Below, one piece after another: positions 17,160 through 26,177 of a stretch of DNA of 64,000 nucleotides. The stretch lies in assembly GCF_029906345.1 (NCBI RefSeq), contig NZ_JARYGY010000001.1:842851-906850 (forward strand). Reading direction: 5' to 3'. The translations under genes and the position numbers were made by a program. The notes under the pieces are model-generated. The model saw only the letters and a list, made by a program, of their open reading frames with translations. It was not told the DNA's origin and searched no databases. The stretch comes from Aquimarina mycalae. Lineage in GTDB: Bacteria; Bacteroidota; Bacteroidia; Flavobacteriales; Flavobacteriaceae. Position 1 is the stretch's first letter. The number at the start of each line of letters is the position of its first letter.

Positions 17160-19151
17160 ATGAAACACTCTTACGCTTACATTATACTATTATTACTATT
17201 CTTAAGTAATAATAGTTTTTCTCAACAACAAAAATTAGACAGCCTAATTCATATTACAACCTCCATTTCAGATTCTTCTAACATTGATCTTGCAACAGAT
17301 TTAATCTATGAACTGAGTCTGGATGAACAATATGACGAAGGCCTTAAATATTGTAACACATTTATTGATATATCTAAATCTATAACATATAATAAGGGAA
17401 CTGGAAGAGTATATATTGAGAAAGCCAATATTTATAATATAACTGATCAATCGTTCACAGCTATGCAATCGTATGATCAAGCAGAACATTATTTTGAGCT
17501 AGCTAAATACAATAGGGGTGTTGCTGTAACGAACAATAACAAGTCAATTATTGAACATCGCCTTGGCAATTTAGAAAAAAGCATAAACCACTTATTAAAA
17601 GCCAATATATACTATGAAAAGCTTAATGACAGTATCAGCTTAGCAGATACTTTTAACAATATTGGTAATGTATACCACGCACTAAAACAACCTAACCCTG
17701 CAAAAAAGTATTATAAAAAATCTATTAGTATTAAGCGCAAAAATAAACTTAAAAACCTAGGAGCTACATTAAACAACCTTGCGTTAATATATATTGACAC
17801 CCGTGAAATAGATTCGGCGATTACAATGTTAAATGAAGCTCTTGAAGAAAACAAACTACAAAAGGACAGCAGAAGTATCTCTGGAACTTATAATGCTTTA
17901 GGAAGAATATATCTTGACCAAAAAAAATATACCAGAGCAAAAGAATATTTTGAAGCGTCTATGTTTGTTGGAGGTAAAGTAGAATATAAACGAAGATTAG
18001 TAACCACAAAGCATGCACTCGCTTTAATAGCAATCAAAACAGGAAATTTAGACGAAGCTGAAAAACATCTTACCGAAAGCAGGTTAAAGGCCAAAGAACT
18101 CAATTCTGTGAGTCAATTACTTGCTAATTATAAATATACAGCTCAGCTGGATTCTGCTAGAGGGGATTTTGCTAATGCATTTGAATGGCAAAAGAAACAT
18201 CAAACTCTACTTAATGAAGAATCAGAAGCAGAAAAAAGAAAAAACGTTTCTATTACTCAACAAAAAATAGAAAATGAACGTAAACAACAAAAAGTACTGG
18301 AAGTTCAAAGATCCAATGAACAAGAGACAAATGAAAAGCTTATAAAACAAAAGATATACACTTATGTCGCAATTGTCGCTTTTATCGTGGCAATGATTTT
18401 TATTATTTTCATTATTAAAAGTAGATTAGAAAGAGCTAAATATATTAATGAGCTTAATGAATCTAATCAAGTAAAAAACAAATTATTTTCTATAGTATCT
18501 CATGACCTAAAAAACGAAATACATGGGTTAAACAATACACTTAACTTATTAGAAAATGACATAATTTCTGAAAAGGAATTTAAGGAAATTATACCTTTAC
18601 TTTCTGATAGCACCCATCAAACCACTATTCTGCTATCTAATCTTTTAAATTGGTCAAAGTCCCAAATGAATAAACTTAAAGCCAATCCTGTTACTATTGA
18701 TTTTACCGAAATCATAAAAGACAAATTTAGATTCTTTGAATCAAGAGCATCTCAAAAAGGGATTCAGCTGATTAATAATTTAACGGATACCACCAATGTA
18801 TTTGCAGATAAGGATATGTGTACTATTGTAACACAAAATTTAATCGCAAATGCTATTAAATTTTGTAATTCTGGTGATACAATCACAATATATAAAGAAG
18901 AGCTAGAAAAGGATTATATAAAAATCTGTTTTAAAGATACTGGAGTAGGAATATCCGAAGAGAACTTAACCAAGCTTTTCTCTGAAGACACTTTCTCAAC
19001 CAAAGGAACCAGTGATGAAACAGGTACTGGATTAGGTTTAAAAATTTGTAACGAATTAATCACTCTTAATCGAGGGATTTTAGGCATCAAAAGTACTCTT
19101 GGAAAAGGTAGTACTTTCTTCATAACATTGCCTAAAATTAATCCTTCATAA
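17160..19151 (+). CDS. Orphan sensor histidine kinase with TPR sensor domain
   Basis: The 663-aa protein has a signal peptide (cleaved near residue 21, NNSFSQ) and about six tetratricopeptide repeats at residues 60-340. A coiled-coil linker follows at 350-395, then a transmembrane helix at about 398-421. The kinase core carries the H box FSIVSHDLKNE with His448, an N box NLIANAIKFC, the G1 box DTGVGIS and the G2 box GTGLGLKIC. The periplasmic TPR part may bind a protein or peptide. No response regulator gene is adjacent, so its partner is elsewhere. The stop is 2 bases from the end of the converging argS gene. Confidence 0.92.
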   Translation: MKHSYAYIILLLLFLSNNSFSQQQKLDSLIHITTSISDSSNIDLATDLIYELSLDEQYDEGLKYCNTFIDISKSITYNKGTGRVYIEKANIYNITDQSFTAMQSYDQAEHYFELAKYNRGVAVTNNNKSIIEHRLGNLEKSINHLLKANIYYEKLNDSISLADTFNNIGNVYHALKQPNPAKKYYKKSISIKRKNKLKNLGATLNNLALIYIDTREIDSAITMLNEALEENKLQKDSRSISGTYNALGRIYLDQKKYTRAKEYFEASMFVGGKVEYKRRLVTTKHALALIAIKTGNLDEAEKHLTESRLKAKELNSVSQLLANYKYTAQLDSARGDFANAFEWQKKHQTLLNEESEAEKRKNVSITQQKIENERKQQKVLEVQRSNEQETNEKLIKQKIYTYVAIVAFIVAMIFIIFIIKSRLERAKYINELNESNQVKNKLFSIVSHDLKNEIHGLNNTLNLLENDIISEKEFKEIIPLLSDSTHQTTILLSNLLNWSKSQMNKLKANPVTIDFTEIIKDKFRFFESRASQKGIQLINNLTDTTNVFADKDMCTIVTQNLIANAIKFCNSGDTITIYKEELEKDYIKICFKDTGVGISEENLTKLFSEDTFSTKGTSDETGTGLGLKICNELITLNRGILGIKSTLGKGSTFFITLPKINPS

Positions 19152-19153
19152 AC

Positions 19154-20932
19154 CTACATACGTTCTGGAACTTTTACTCCTAACAATCCAAAGGCTGATT
19201 TAATCGTGGCACCAACAACCTGAGATAATTGAATTCTAAAAATCTTTTCTGTTTCAGAATCAGCTCCAAATATCGATACATTCTGAAAAAACGAATTGTA
19301 TGCCTTTACTACATCATAAGTATAATTAGCAATAACTGCTGGACTTAATTCCTGAGCTGCATGCTGAATAATTTCTGGATATAATTCTAATAATTTAATA
19401 AGTTCCTTTTCTCTAATATCCAACGTGATATTTTTCACTGGGCTATTCCAATCGAAATCTGCTTTACGCAAAATCGCTTGAATTCTTGCATAAGTATATT
19501 GAATAAAAGGTCCTGTGTTTCCTTGAAAATCCACCGATTCAGATGGATTAAAAAGTATTCTCTTCTTTGGATCTACTTTTAGAATAAAGTATTTCAATGC
19601 ACCTAAACCAATAGTTTTATAAACATCATTTTTTTCTTCTTCAGAATACCCATCTAATTTCCCTAACTCTTTCGATATTTCTCCAGCTGTTTTGGCCATT
19701 TCGACTATAAGATCATCTGCATCGACTACGGTACCTTCTCTACTTTTCATTTTACCACTAGGTAGATCTACCATTCCGTAGCTTAAATGATGTAAATTTT
19801 TGGACCAATCGTATCCTAATTTCTTAAGAATAAGAAAAAGTACTTTAAAATGATAATCTTGCTCATTACCAACGGTATAAATCATACCGCCGATATCAGG
19901 ATTATCTTTAACACGCTGTATTGCGGTTCCAATATCCTGAGTCATATATACTGCGGTACCATCACTACGCAATACTAACTTTTCATCCAAACCTTCCTCA
20001 GTTAGATCACACCATACGGATCCATCTTCTTTTTTAAAGAACACACCCTTGGTAAGTCCTTCTTCAATATTATCTTTTCCTAAAAGGTATGTGTTACTTT
20101 CATAATAATAGCTATCAAAATCAACACCTAATGTCTTATATGTTAGATCAAAGCCAGCATACACCCAATCATTCATAGTCTTCCAAAGCTTCACGACATT
20201 TTCATCACCAGCTTCCCATTTTCTAAGCATTTCTTGAGCTTCAATCAAAATCGGAGCCTCTTTTTTTGCTTCATCTTCTGTTTTTCCTGAAGCAATCAAT
20301 TCTGACACTTGTTTCTTATACTCTTGATCGAATCGAACATAATAGTTCCCTACCAGTTTATCTCCTTTTAAACCTGTGGAATCTGGAGTTTCTTCATTCC
20401 CAAACTTCTGCCAAGCAACCATACTTTTACAAATATGAATCCCTCGATCATTAATAATCTGAGTTTTATATACTTTTTTACCACTAGCTTTAATAATTTC
20501 GGCCACAGCATATCCCAAAAGATTATTTCTTATATGACCTAAATGCAACGGTTTATTGGTATTAGGTGAAGAATATTCAACCATTACAGCTTTACCATCT
20601 TCCTCTGGAGTTACAAAACCATACTGCTCAACTCCTTTTATTTGTGAAAAGAAATCCAAATAATACTGATCTGCAATCACAAGATTTAAAAAACCTTTTA
20701 CCACATTAAATGAAGTAATTTCTTCAACATGTTGCACTAAATAATTTCCTACAGCTTCTCCTATCTGTACAGGATTACCCTTTACTACTCGTAACATAGG
20801 AAAAACCACAACCGTAATATCACCTTCGAATTCTTTACGAGTTCCTTGTAACTCAACGGATTCCAAATTTGCGCTATATAGTTCTTTTATTGCCTCTTTT
20901 ACCTGTCCTGAAATGGTTTGCTGTAATGTCAT
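19154..20932 (-). CDS. argS: Arginine--tRNA ligase
   Basis: This class I synthetase charges tRNA-Arg. The HIGH-type motif PLHLGHIRNN lies at residues 128-137 within the block SSPNTNKPLHLGH. A KMKSREGTVV stretch near residue 400 takes the place of the KMSK loop. The all-helical anticodon-binding domain ends in the typical FGLLGVKVPERM. At 592 aa it matches bacterial ArgRS. A TATCTTTG -7 box at 20967-20974 suggests that it is transcribed alone. Confidence 0.97.
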   Translation of the reverse strand: MTLQQTISGQVKEAIKELYSANLESVELQGTRKEFEGDITVVVFPMLRVVKGNPVQIGEAVGNYLVQHVEEITSFNVVKGFLNLVIADQYYLDFFSQIKGVEQYGFVTPEEDGKAVMVEYSSPNTNKPLHLGHIRNNLLGYAVAEIIKASGKKVYKTQIINDRGIHICKSMVAWQKFGNEETPDSTGLKGDKLVGNYYVRFDQEYKKQVSELIASGKTEDEAKKEAPILIEAQEMLRKWEAGDENVVKLWKTMNDWVYAGFDLTYKTLGVDFDSYYYESNTYLLGKDNIEEGLTKGVFFKKEDGSVWCDLTEEGLDEKLVLRSDGTAVYMTQDIGTAIQRVKDNPDIGGMIYTVGNEQDYHFKVLFLILKKLGYDWSKNLHHLSYGMVDLPSGKMKSREGTVVDADDLIVEMAKTAGEISKELGKLDGYSEEEKNDVYKTIGLGALKYFILKVDPKKRILFNPSESVDFQGNTGPFIQYTYARIQAILRKADFDWNSPVKNITLDIREKELIKLLELYPEIIQHAAQELSPAVIANYTYDVVKAYNSFFQNVSIFGADSETEKIFRIQLSQVVGATIKSAFGLLGVKVPERM

Positions 20933-21398
20933 TTTATAAATTGTATTTGATATAAAAATCAGGCAGCAAAGATAATAGAAATATAATGTTCTACCTCTTC
21001 AATCCCAATCAATTCGTATCTTAAAACAAAAGAAAAATGTTAATCAATCTTGTATATTGACATTATGAACCTAAAAATATTTTTTAGTCACTATAAGGAT
21101 TATGCACAGCAAATTATCAGAAACTAAAAAGAATTAATACTACATATATTTCCCGTTTTAAAAATCTACAAAATCAACACATTTTTTTTCTTCATTTACA
21201 TCTCAAAAAAAAATCATATTATCCAAAACATATTACATTCATCATAACATATTACAACCTCTTTATTATAACATTATACTTAGCAGAATATTTCGGTAAA
21301 ATTTACTTGAAAACCGTAAAAAACAAGATGAAAAGGTCAATTTTATCGATTAATTACTCTTTTTGTAAAAATATTAGTACTTTTATAAAAACCACTAT
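20933..21398. other. 466-bp AT-rich divergent intergenic region
   Basis: No gene is visible. It carries the argS -7 box at 20967-20974 and a direct repeat, AACATATTACA, at 21227-21237 and 21246-21256. The repeat starts are 19 bases apart, about two helical turns, as might suit a regulator of the CpeT-like gene. The rest is low-complexity A/T sequence. Confidence 0.5.
20967..20974 (-). promoter_or_regulatory. Promoter -7 box for argS
   Basis: On the minus strand this reads TATCTTTG, a perfect TAnnTTTG match, 35 bases before the argS start. No TTG is found at the usual 19-20 base spacing. Confidence 0.4.
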
Positions 21399-22025
21399 AT
21401 GTCGAGATTTTTCTTTTTTGTATTCCTATTTATAATTATTACAGGTTGTGAATCTAAAATAAATCACGATGCGCAGCTGTATGATTTTATGGAAGCATTT
21501 ACAGGTAAATTCTCCTCTAAAAAACAAGCTGAACAGGATTCAGGATATTCTAAAATAACACTTATCAATACACCTATATGGGAAGATAGATCAGGGTATT
21601 GGTTTTATCATGAATTACATAAAGAGCAGGATCCTTCCTTTGTTTACAATCAAAGAATTATTCATATCAAAAGAATTGACAGTGTCACCATTAGTAGCGC
21701 TAATTATATAATCCCTAATCAAAAAAAATATATAAATGGTTGGAAAGATCTTTCTGTTTTTGATGATCTAATTATGGATAGTCTTAAAATTAGAGATGGA
21801 TGTGACTTATATTTTAAAAAGAAAACTTCTACTATCTATCAAGGAAAAACTAAAAAGGGAGCCTGTTTAAGTAGCTTTAAAACCAATATGTCTTATATCA
21901 CAAGTAATGTTGTAATTAGCAAAGAGAGAATCACTTCCTGGGATAGAGGATATGACATTAACGGAAAACAGGTTTGGGGTAAAATTCAAGGACCTTATAA
22001 GTATATTAGAATTTCAGAGAATTAA
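21399..22025 (+). CDS. CpcT/CpeT-family lipoprotein
   Basis: This 208-aa lipoprotein (lipobox Cys17, IITGCES) resembles the CpcT/CpeT chromophore lyase family. It has the early YWFYHEL strand, RDGCDLYF, then KGACLSSFKTNMSYITS, and a late SWDRGYDINGKQVWGK followed by GPYKYIRI. In cyanobacteria these proteins attach bilins to phycobiliproteins. Here there are no phycobilisomes, and the protein is exported and lipidated, so a different hydrophobic or tetrapyrrole-like ligand is more likely. It converges on an Rrf2 regulator with an 11-base gap. Confidence 0.75.
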   Translation: MSRFFFFVFLFIIITGCESKINHDAQLYDFMEAFTGKFSSKKQAEQDSGYSKITLINTPIWEDRSGYWFYHELHKEQDPSFVYNQRIIHIKRIDSVTISSANYIIPNQKKYINGWKDLSVFDDLIMDSLKIRDGCDLYFKKKTSTIYQGKTKKGACLSSFKTNMSYITSNVVISKERITSWDRGYDINGKQVWGKIQGPYKYIRISEN

Positions 22026-22036
22026 AGCAAGTAATT

Positions 22037-22447
22037 TTAATCCGTAAAATCTGCTAAAGTTTTGTTTTCTAGAACCTTTAAAGTATTATCTCTTACTTCT
22101 ATCATTAGTTTATGTACTGTACAAGCGTCTTCATCAGGGCAATCATTACATTTTTCATAGAAGTTCAAACTCACACAAGGCAACATAGCAATTGGCCCTT
22201 CTAATACCCTAATTACAGATGCCATAGAGATCTCTTTAGGCTGCTTAATTAAATAGTATCCGCCTCCTTTTCCTTTCTTGGATCCTAAAAAGCCATTTTT
22301 GCGGAGTGTTAATAATATACTTTCTAAAAACTTCTGTGAGATATTTTCGCTTTTGGCTATCTCAGAAATCAATACAGGATGTTCACACCGCTTTCTTGCG
22401 ATATAGGTCAATGCTTTTAATCCGTATTTCGTTTTCTTAGAAAGCAT
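22037..22447 (-). CDS. Rrf2 family transcriptional regulator, probable Fe-S sensor
   Basis: This 136-aa winged-helix regulator begins MLSKKTKYGLKALTYIA and has the recognition region ISQKFLESILLTLRKNGFLGS, as in IscR, NsrR and RsrR relatives. Four cysteines at 91, 100, 103 and 109, plus His112 (PCVSLNFYEKCNDCPDEDAC), form a cluster where IscR binds its Fe-S centre, although the spacing differs from C-x5-C-x5-C. It could sense iron-sulfur status, nitric oxide or oxidation. A TATTTTTG -7 box lies at 22470-22477. Targets are unknown; the arginine-type enzymes upstream are on the same strand. Confidence 0.9.
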   Translation of the reverse strand: MLSKKTKYGLKALTYIARKRCEHPVLISEIAKSENISQKFLESILLTLRKNGFLGSKKGKGGGYYLIKQPKEISMASVIRVLEGPIAMLPCVSLNFYEKCNDCPDEDACTVHKLMIEVRDNTLKVLENKTLADFTD

Positions 22448-22539
22448 ATGTTTCCTTTATAATTATATTCAAAAATAGTTAAAAGATATTACTTCGCGTA
22501 TTTCTCCATACAATTACCTATAGTATAGAACCAGAAAAA

Positions 22540-23472
22540 CTAATTCATTGGCAGGAAAATCTCTGCCATCATACATCTAGCACTTCCTCCACCTAATTTT
22601 TCAATTGTACCTAGATCACTGTGAAGAATAGCACAATGCTTTTCTATTTTTTCTATTTGATCGTTCGTTAGACTATGGTAAGCTGCAGAAGACATTACCA
22701 AATACCGTTTTTCATCTGCTCCTATCACCTGTAACATATTACCAGCAAAATTATTTACCTGATCTTCTGTGATGGCAATAATTTCTTTACCATCACTTGT
22801 TAGATGTTTTAAAAGATTTTTTCTTTCTTTTTTATCATCTACACAATCCAGACATACAACAGCAAAAGTCTCTCCAATTCCCATCATCACATTTGTATGA
22901 TATATGGCAAGTCGTTCTTTGCCTACATTCTGATATGCTGTAAAAATAACTGGTGTATATTCAAAATCTTCACAGAATTCAATAAGTAATTCTTCATCGG
23001 CTCTTGGAGATAAAGCACAATATGCTTTTCTACCTACCCTATCTAAAACAAGACTACCTGTTCCTTCCAGAAAAACTTCATCTTTTTCAGCTTCGGTATA
23101 ATCAATCACATTTTTAATTTCGAAACCAGATTTTTCTATAGTATCCAATACTTCTGGTCGACGTTCTCTCCGCCTATTCACAGCAAACATTGGATACAAC
23201 CCTATATCTCCGTTTTCATGAAAAGAAACCCAATTATTTGGAAAAATTGAATCTGGAGTATCATTTTTCGGATCATCGTCAATAACAATTACGTTTACAC
23301 CTACGGATCTCAATGTTTTAATGAAATTATCAAATTCTGTTTGCGCTTTTATATTAGCATCTTCAGAACTAATTCCAGATCCATCCTGATAATAATTATT
23401 AACAGCAGTTTGCTCATTCATCCTAAATTTTACTGGACGAATCATTACTATTGTATTGGTTACTTGTTTCAT
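22540..23472 (-). CDS. ctlX: CtlX-type citrulline/arginine-metabolising hydrolase (guanidino-modifying fold)
   Basis: The 310-aa protein belongs to the pentein (guanidino-group-modifying) superfamily. It opens with TNTIVMIRPVKFRMNEQTA, as in proteins annotated citrulline utilisation hydrolase CtlX. Likely catalytic residues are the His in YHTNVMMGIG and the Cys in GGGSARCMMAEIF near the C-terminus, with FPNNWVSF and EGTGSLVLDR as the other pentein blocks. It follows a second pentein gene by 36 bases, so the two probably form an operon acting on arginine, citrulline or methylated arginines. The exact reaction is inferred from the family only. Confidence 0.82.
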   Translation of the reverse strand: MKQVTNTIVMIRPVKFRMNEQTAVNNYYQDGSGISSEDANIKAQTEFDNFIKTLRSVGVNVIVIDDDPKNDTPDSIFPNNWVSFHENGDIGLYPMFAVNRRRERRPEVLDTIEKSGFEIKNVIDYTEAEKDEVFLEGTGSLVLDRVGRKAYCALSPRADEELLIEFCEDFEYTPVIFTAYQNVGKERLAIYHTNVMMGIGETFAVVCLDCVDDKKERKNLLKHLTSDGKEIIAITEDQVNNFAGNMLQVIGADEKRYLVMSSAAYHSLTNDQIEKIEKHCAILHSDLGTIEKLGGGSARCMMAEIFLPMN

Positions 23473-23508
23473 CTGTTTATATATTACTGATAAAAGGTAA
23501 GACAGCGT

Positions 23509-24423
23509 TTAATCTCTTATTAATGGCATCGTAGAACAACGTAAAAGTCCTTCTTGTTTCGCTATTTCTGCATAAGGAACTTCTTCTACTGTTATATTTA
23601 AACTACGTAGCCAAGTATTTAGTCTAATAAAGTTCTTTTCAGAAATTACAATATCTTCTGATATCGAAAACACATTAGAATTCATATAATACATTTCATC
23701 TTTACTAATATGAAATAGGTTTTCTTCTCCAAAAAAGTTTACCAAATATTCATAATCGTCTAGATTTCTAAAGCCTTCTTTATGAATGATTGCTTTATCT
23801 TTACCTACTGGTTGAAAGCAGCAATCCAGATGTAAAGCATTATCTCTAGGATCATCCATTGATTTATTTAAATCAAACTCCTTTACTATTTTGTTTGGAA
23901 AAAGTGATTGAATATAAGCAACTCCTTTCATATTAGTTCTAGCCACGATACAATCACTATAATCTTCACCTTTATAGGTACCTATAAAAATATGGTCATT
24001 ATGAATAATAATATCACCTCCTTCAAAATGTATATCTTCAGAAGGAGCTTTACATACTTTTTGAGAATCTACCTGATCTATAACATATTCTATAGCTTTA
24101 ATCTCCTTTTCTCTATCCGGAAGTATATTTGACTTTATAAACTTATCTTCTATAACCAAGGCAATATCTCTTGCAAAAATCTGATTATAATTCTCAATAA
24201 CTTCTGGCCTATATACTTTTACGTCATATTTCTCAAAAATTTTAGCTACAGCCTCCATTTCATTGATCATATCGGTTTCTTTCGGATAGGTGCCAGCCTT
24301 TATATGTTCAATAGATTTAGGATCATAAGCCTCTTCAATTTTTGGAACAGGTCCGTTACTTACAGCTGTTCCTAAAACAACTGCTCTAAGCCTTGAAGTT
24401 TCGTTTCTAATATGTAGTTTCAA
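23509..24423 (-). CDS. Pentein-fold amidinotransferase/dimethylarginine dimethylaminohydrolase-like protein
   Basis: The 304-aa protein has the guanidino-modifying fold. FARDI near residue 107, the acidic FEGGDIIIH block, the catalytic His in LHLDCCFQPVG and the C-terminal nucleophile region GLLRCSTMPLIRD are all present. This layout fits dimethylarginine dimethylaminohydrolase, arginine deiminase or arginine:glycine amidinotransferase, and I cannot separate these by eye. It is the first gene of the pair with ctlX, and a perfect TATATTTG -7 box lies at 24476-24483 on the same strand. The pair probably serves arginine catabolism or removal of methylarginine. Confidence 0.82.
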   Translation of the reverse strand: MKLHIRNETSRLRAVVLGTAVSNGPVPKIEEAYDPKSIEHIKAGTYPKETDMINEMEAVAKIFEKYDVKVYRPEVIENYNQIFARDIALVIEDKFIKSNILPDREKEIKAIEYVIDQVDSQKVCKAPSEDIHFEGGDIIIHNDHIFIGTYKGEDYSDCIVARTNMKGVAYIQSLFPNKIVKEFDLNKSMDDPRDNALHLDCCFQPVGKDKAIIHKEGFRNLDDYEYLVNFFGEENLFHISKDEMYYMNSNVFSISEDIVISEKNFIRLNTWLRSLNITVEEVPYAEIAKQEGLLRCSTMPLIRD

Positions 24424-24475
24424 TGGTCTAATATTTATATAAAACTAAAGTTAACATATAACTTTAGTGATCAAA

Positions 24476-24483
24476 CAAATATA
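24476..24483 (-). promoter_or_regulatory. Promoter -7 box for the two-gene arginine-type operon
   Basis: On the minus strand this reads TATATTTG, a perfect TAnnTTTG match, 53 bases before the start of the first pentein gene. No -33 TTG is visible at the usual distance. Confidence 0.4.
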
Positions 24484-24587
24484 GGAAGACGGATAGTTTG
24501 GATGCTAATTTTATTCAAAAAAAATATCAAATTTTTATCAAATTCTGAAATTAGACACGTATTCAAAAGATGTATTATTTATTTCAT

Positions 24588-24622
24588 AAAAAAAGGTGTT
24601 GAATTTTTCAACACCTTTTTTT
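24588..24622 (-). terminator. Intrinsic terminator of gltA (bidirectional)
   Basis: A strong stem (24588-24603 with 24607-24622) with core GGTGTTGAA/TTCAACACC and a 3-base loop is flanked by seven A and seven T. It lies 17 bases past the gltA stop and separates gltA from the downstream pentein operon. Confidence 0.9.
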
Positions 24623-24639
24623 ATTTATTCAGTTTATTT

Positions 24640-25926
24640 TTATCTTTTTTCAACAGACTTAAATTCTCTGTAATTTTCTCCAATATATATTTGTCTTGGT
24701 CTTCCTATAGGTTCTTTACGAAGACGCATTTCTCTCCATTGAGCAATCCAACCTGGCAATCTTCCTAGGGCAAACATTACAGTAAACATTTCTGTTGGTA
24801 TCCCTAATGCTCTGTAAATAATTCCAGAATAGAAATCAACATTAGGATATAATTTTCTTTGTACAAAATATTCATCTTCTAAAGCTACTTTTGCAAGACC
24901 TTTTGCTATATCCAGAACAGGATCTTCTATTCCTAAATCTCCTAGTACTTCTTCTGCAGATTTTTTAATAATCTTTGCTCTAGGATCAAAGTTTTTATAC
25001 ACTCTATGCCCAAATCCCATTAAACGGAAAGGATCACTTTTATCTTTTGCTTTATCAATATATTTTGCTGTATCTCCACCATCTGCTTTGATTGCTTCAA
25101 GCATTTCGATAACCGCTTGATTCGCACCACCATGTAAAGGTCCCCATAAAGCAGATATTCCAGCAGATAATGATGCAAATAATCCAGCATGAGAAGAACC
25201 TACAATTCTTACCGTAGAAGTTGAGCAATTCTGCTCATGATCAGCGTGTAAAATAAGTAACTTATCCAGAGCATCGTTAACAACTTTATTAGCCTCATAG
25301 GTTTTATTAGGTCTAGAAAACATCATTTTATGTAAATTCTCTACATACCCTAATGAGCTATCACCATAATCTAATGGAAGGCTTTTACGTTTTCTCATAG
25401 TCCAAGCTGCAAGCACAGGAAACTTAGCCATTATCTTTACAATAGCATTATACATAGCTTCTTCAGAATCTACATCTACCGACATAGGGTTAAAAGCTAT
25501 CAATGCACTTGTTAATGAAGAAAGAACTCCCATTGGATGCGCACTTTTAGGAAAACCATCAAGAATTCTCTTCATATCTTCATCGACATGAGATTCTTCT
25601 TTTATGTCTTTATCAAATTTATCCAACTGCACAGCGGTTGGTAATTCCCCAAAAATCAATAAATATGCTACTTCCAAGAAATCAGCCTTATCTGCCAATT
25701 CTTCGATAGAATAACCTCGGTATCTTAGAATTCCTTTTTCTCCATCTAGAAAAGTAATCCCACTCTCACAACTTCCAGTATTTTTGTATCCTGGATCAAT
25801 TGTTGTTACACCTCCTGTGGCTCCTCTAAGAGCTTTGATATCAATTCCTAATTCATTTTCAGTTCCTTCTATGATTGGGAACTCATACTTGTTACCGTCG
25901 ATTTCTAACGTAGCTTTTTTTGACAT
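24640..25926 (-). CDS. gltA: Citrate synthase
   Basis: This is the entry enzyme of the TCA cycle, condensing oxaloacetate and acetyl-CoA. At 428 aa it has the length of the hexameric type I bacterial enzyme. Catalytic His residues are in GPLHGGANQAV and MGFGHRVYKNFDPRA, and the catalytic Asp is in NVDFYSGIIYRALG. The N-terminal beta domain (EIDGNKYEFPIIEGTENE) is present, as in NADH-regulated type I enzymes. It is a single gene with its own terminator. In the flavobacterial layout it lies near eno and carA, here separated by the large repeat-protein gene. Confidence 0.97.
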   Translation of the reverse strand: MSKKATLEIDGNKYEFPIIEGTENELGIDIKALRGATGGVTTIDPGYKNTGSCESGITFLDGEKGILRYRGYSIEELADKADFLEVAYLLIFGELPTAVQLDKFDKDIKEESHVDEDMKRILDGFPKSAHPMGVLSSLTSALIAFNPMSVDVDSEEAMYNAIVKIMAKFPVLAAWTMRKRKSLPLDYGDSSLGYVENLHKMMFSRPNKTYEANKVVNDALDKLLILHADHEQNCSTSTVRIVGSSHAGLFASLSAGISALWGPLHGGANQAVIEMLEAIKADGGDTAKYIDKAKDKSDPFRLMGFGHRVYKNFDPRAKIIKKSAEEVLGDLGIEDPVLDIAKGLAKVALEDEYFVQRKLYPNVDFYSGIIYRALGIPTEMFTVMFALGRLPGWIAQWREMRLRKEPIGRPRQIYIGENYREFKSVEKR

Positions 25927-26046
25927 TGTGATTATTTAGAATTTTGCTGTTATAATATGGGTTGCTAAATTACAAAATATAGCGTTAATATATTATTAAT
26001 CGTAGCATCTATTTTAGCCTTACAGCATTACTTTAAAATTATTCAT

Positions 26047-26080
26047 AAAAAAACGAGGATTTATTACTAATCCTCGTTTT
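26047..26080 (-). terminator. Intrinsic terminator of the large repeat-protein gene
   Basis: The stem CGAGGATT (26054-26061) pairs with AATCCTCG (26069-26076) around a 7-base loop, flanked by seven A and four T. On the minus strand a run of seven T follows. It lies about 100 bases after the stop of the repeat protein. Confidence 0.85.
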
Positions 26081-26177
26081 AGAATATTTAATATATCATT
26101 AACATTGCGCTATTAACAATATTTTTTTATCCATACTTATTACAATTAATCTTACTTACTTCAAAGTAAAAAACTAA

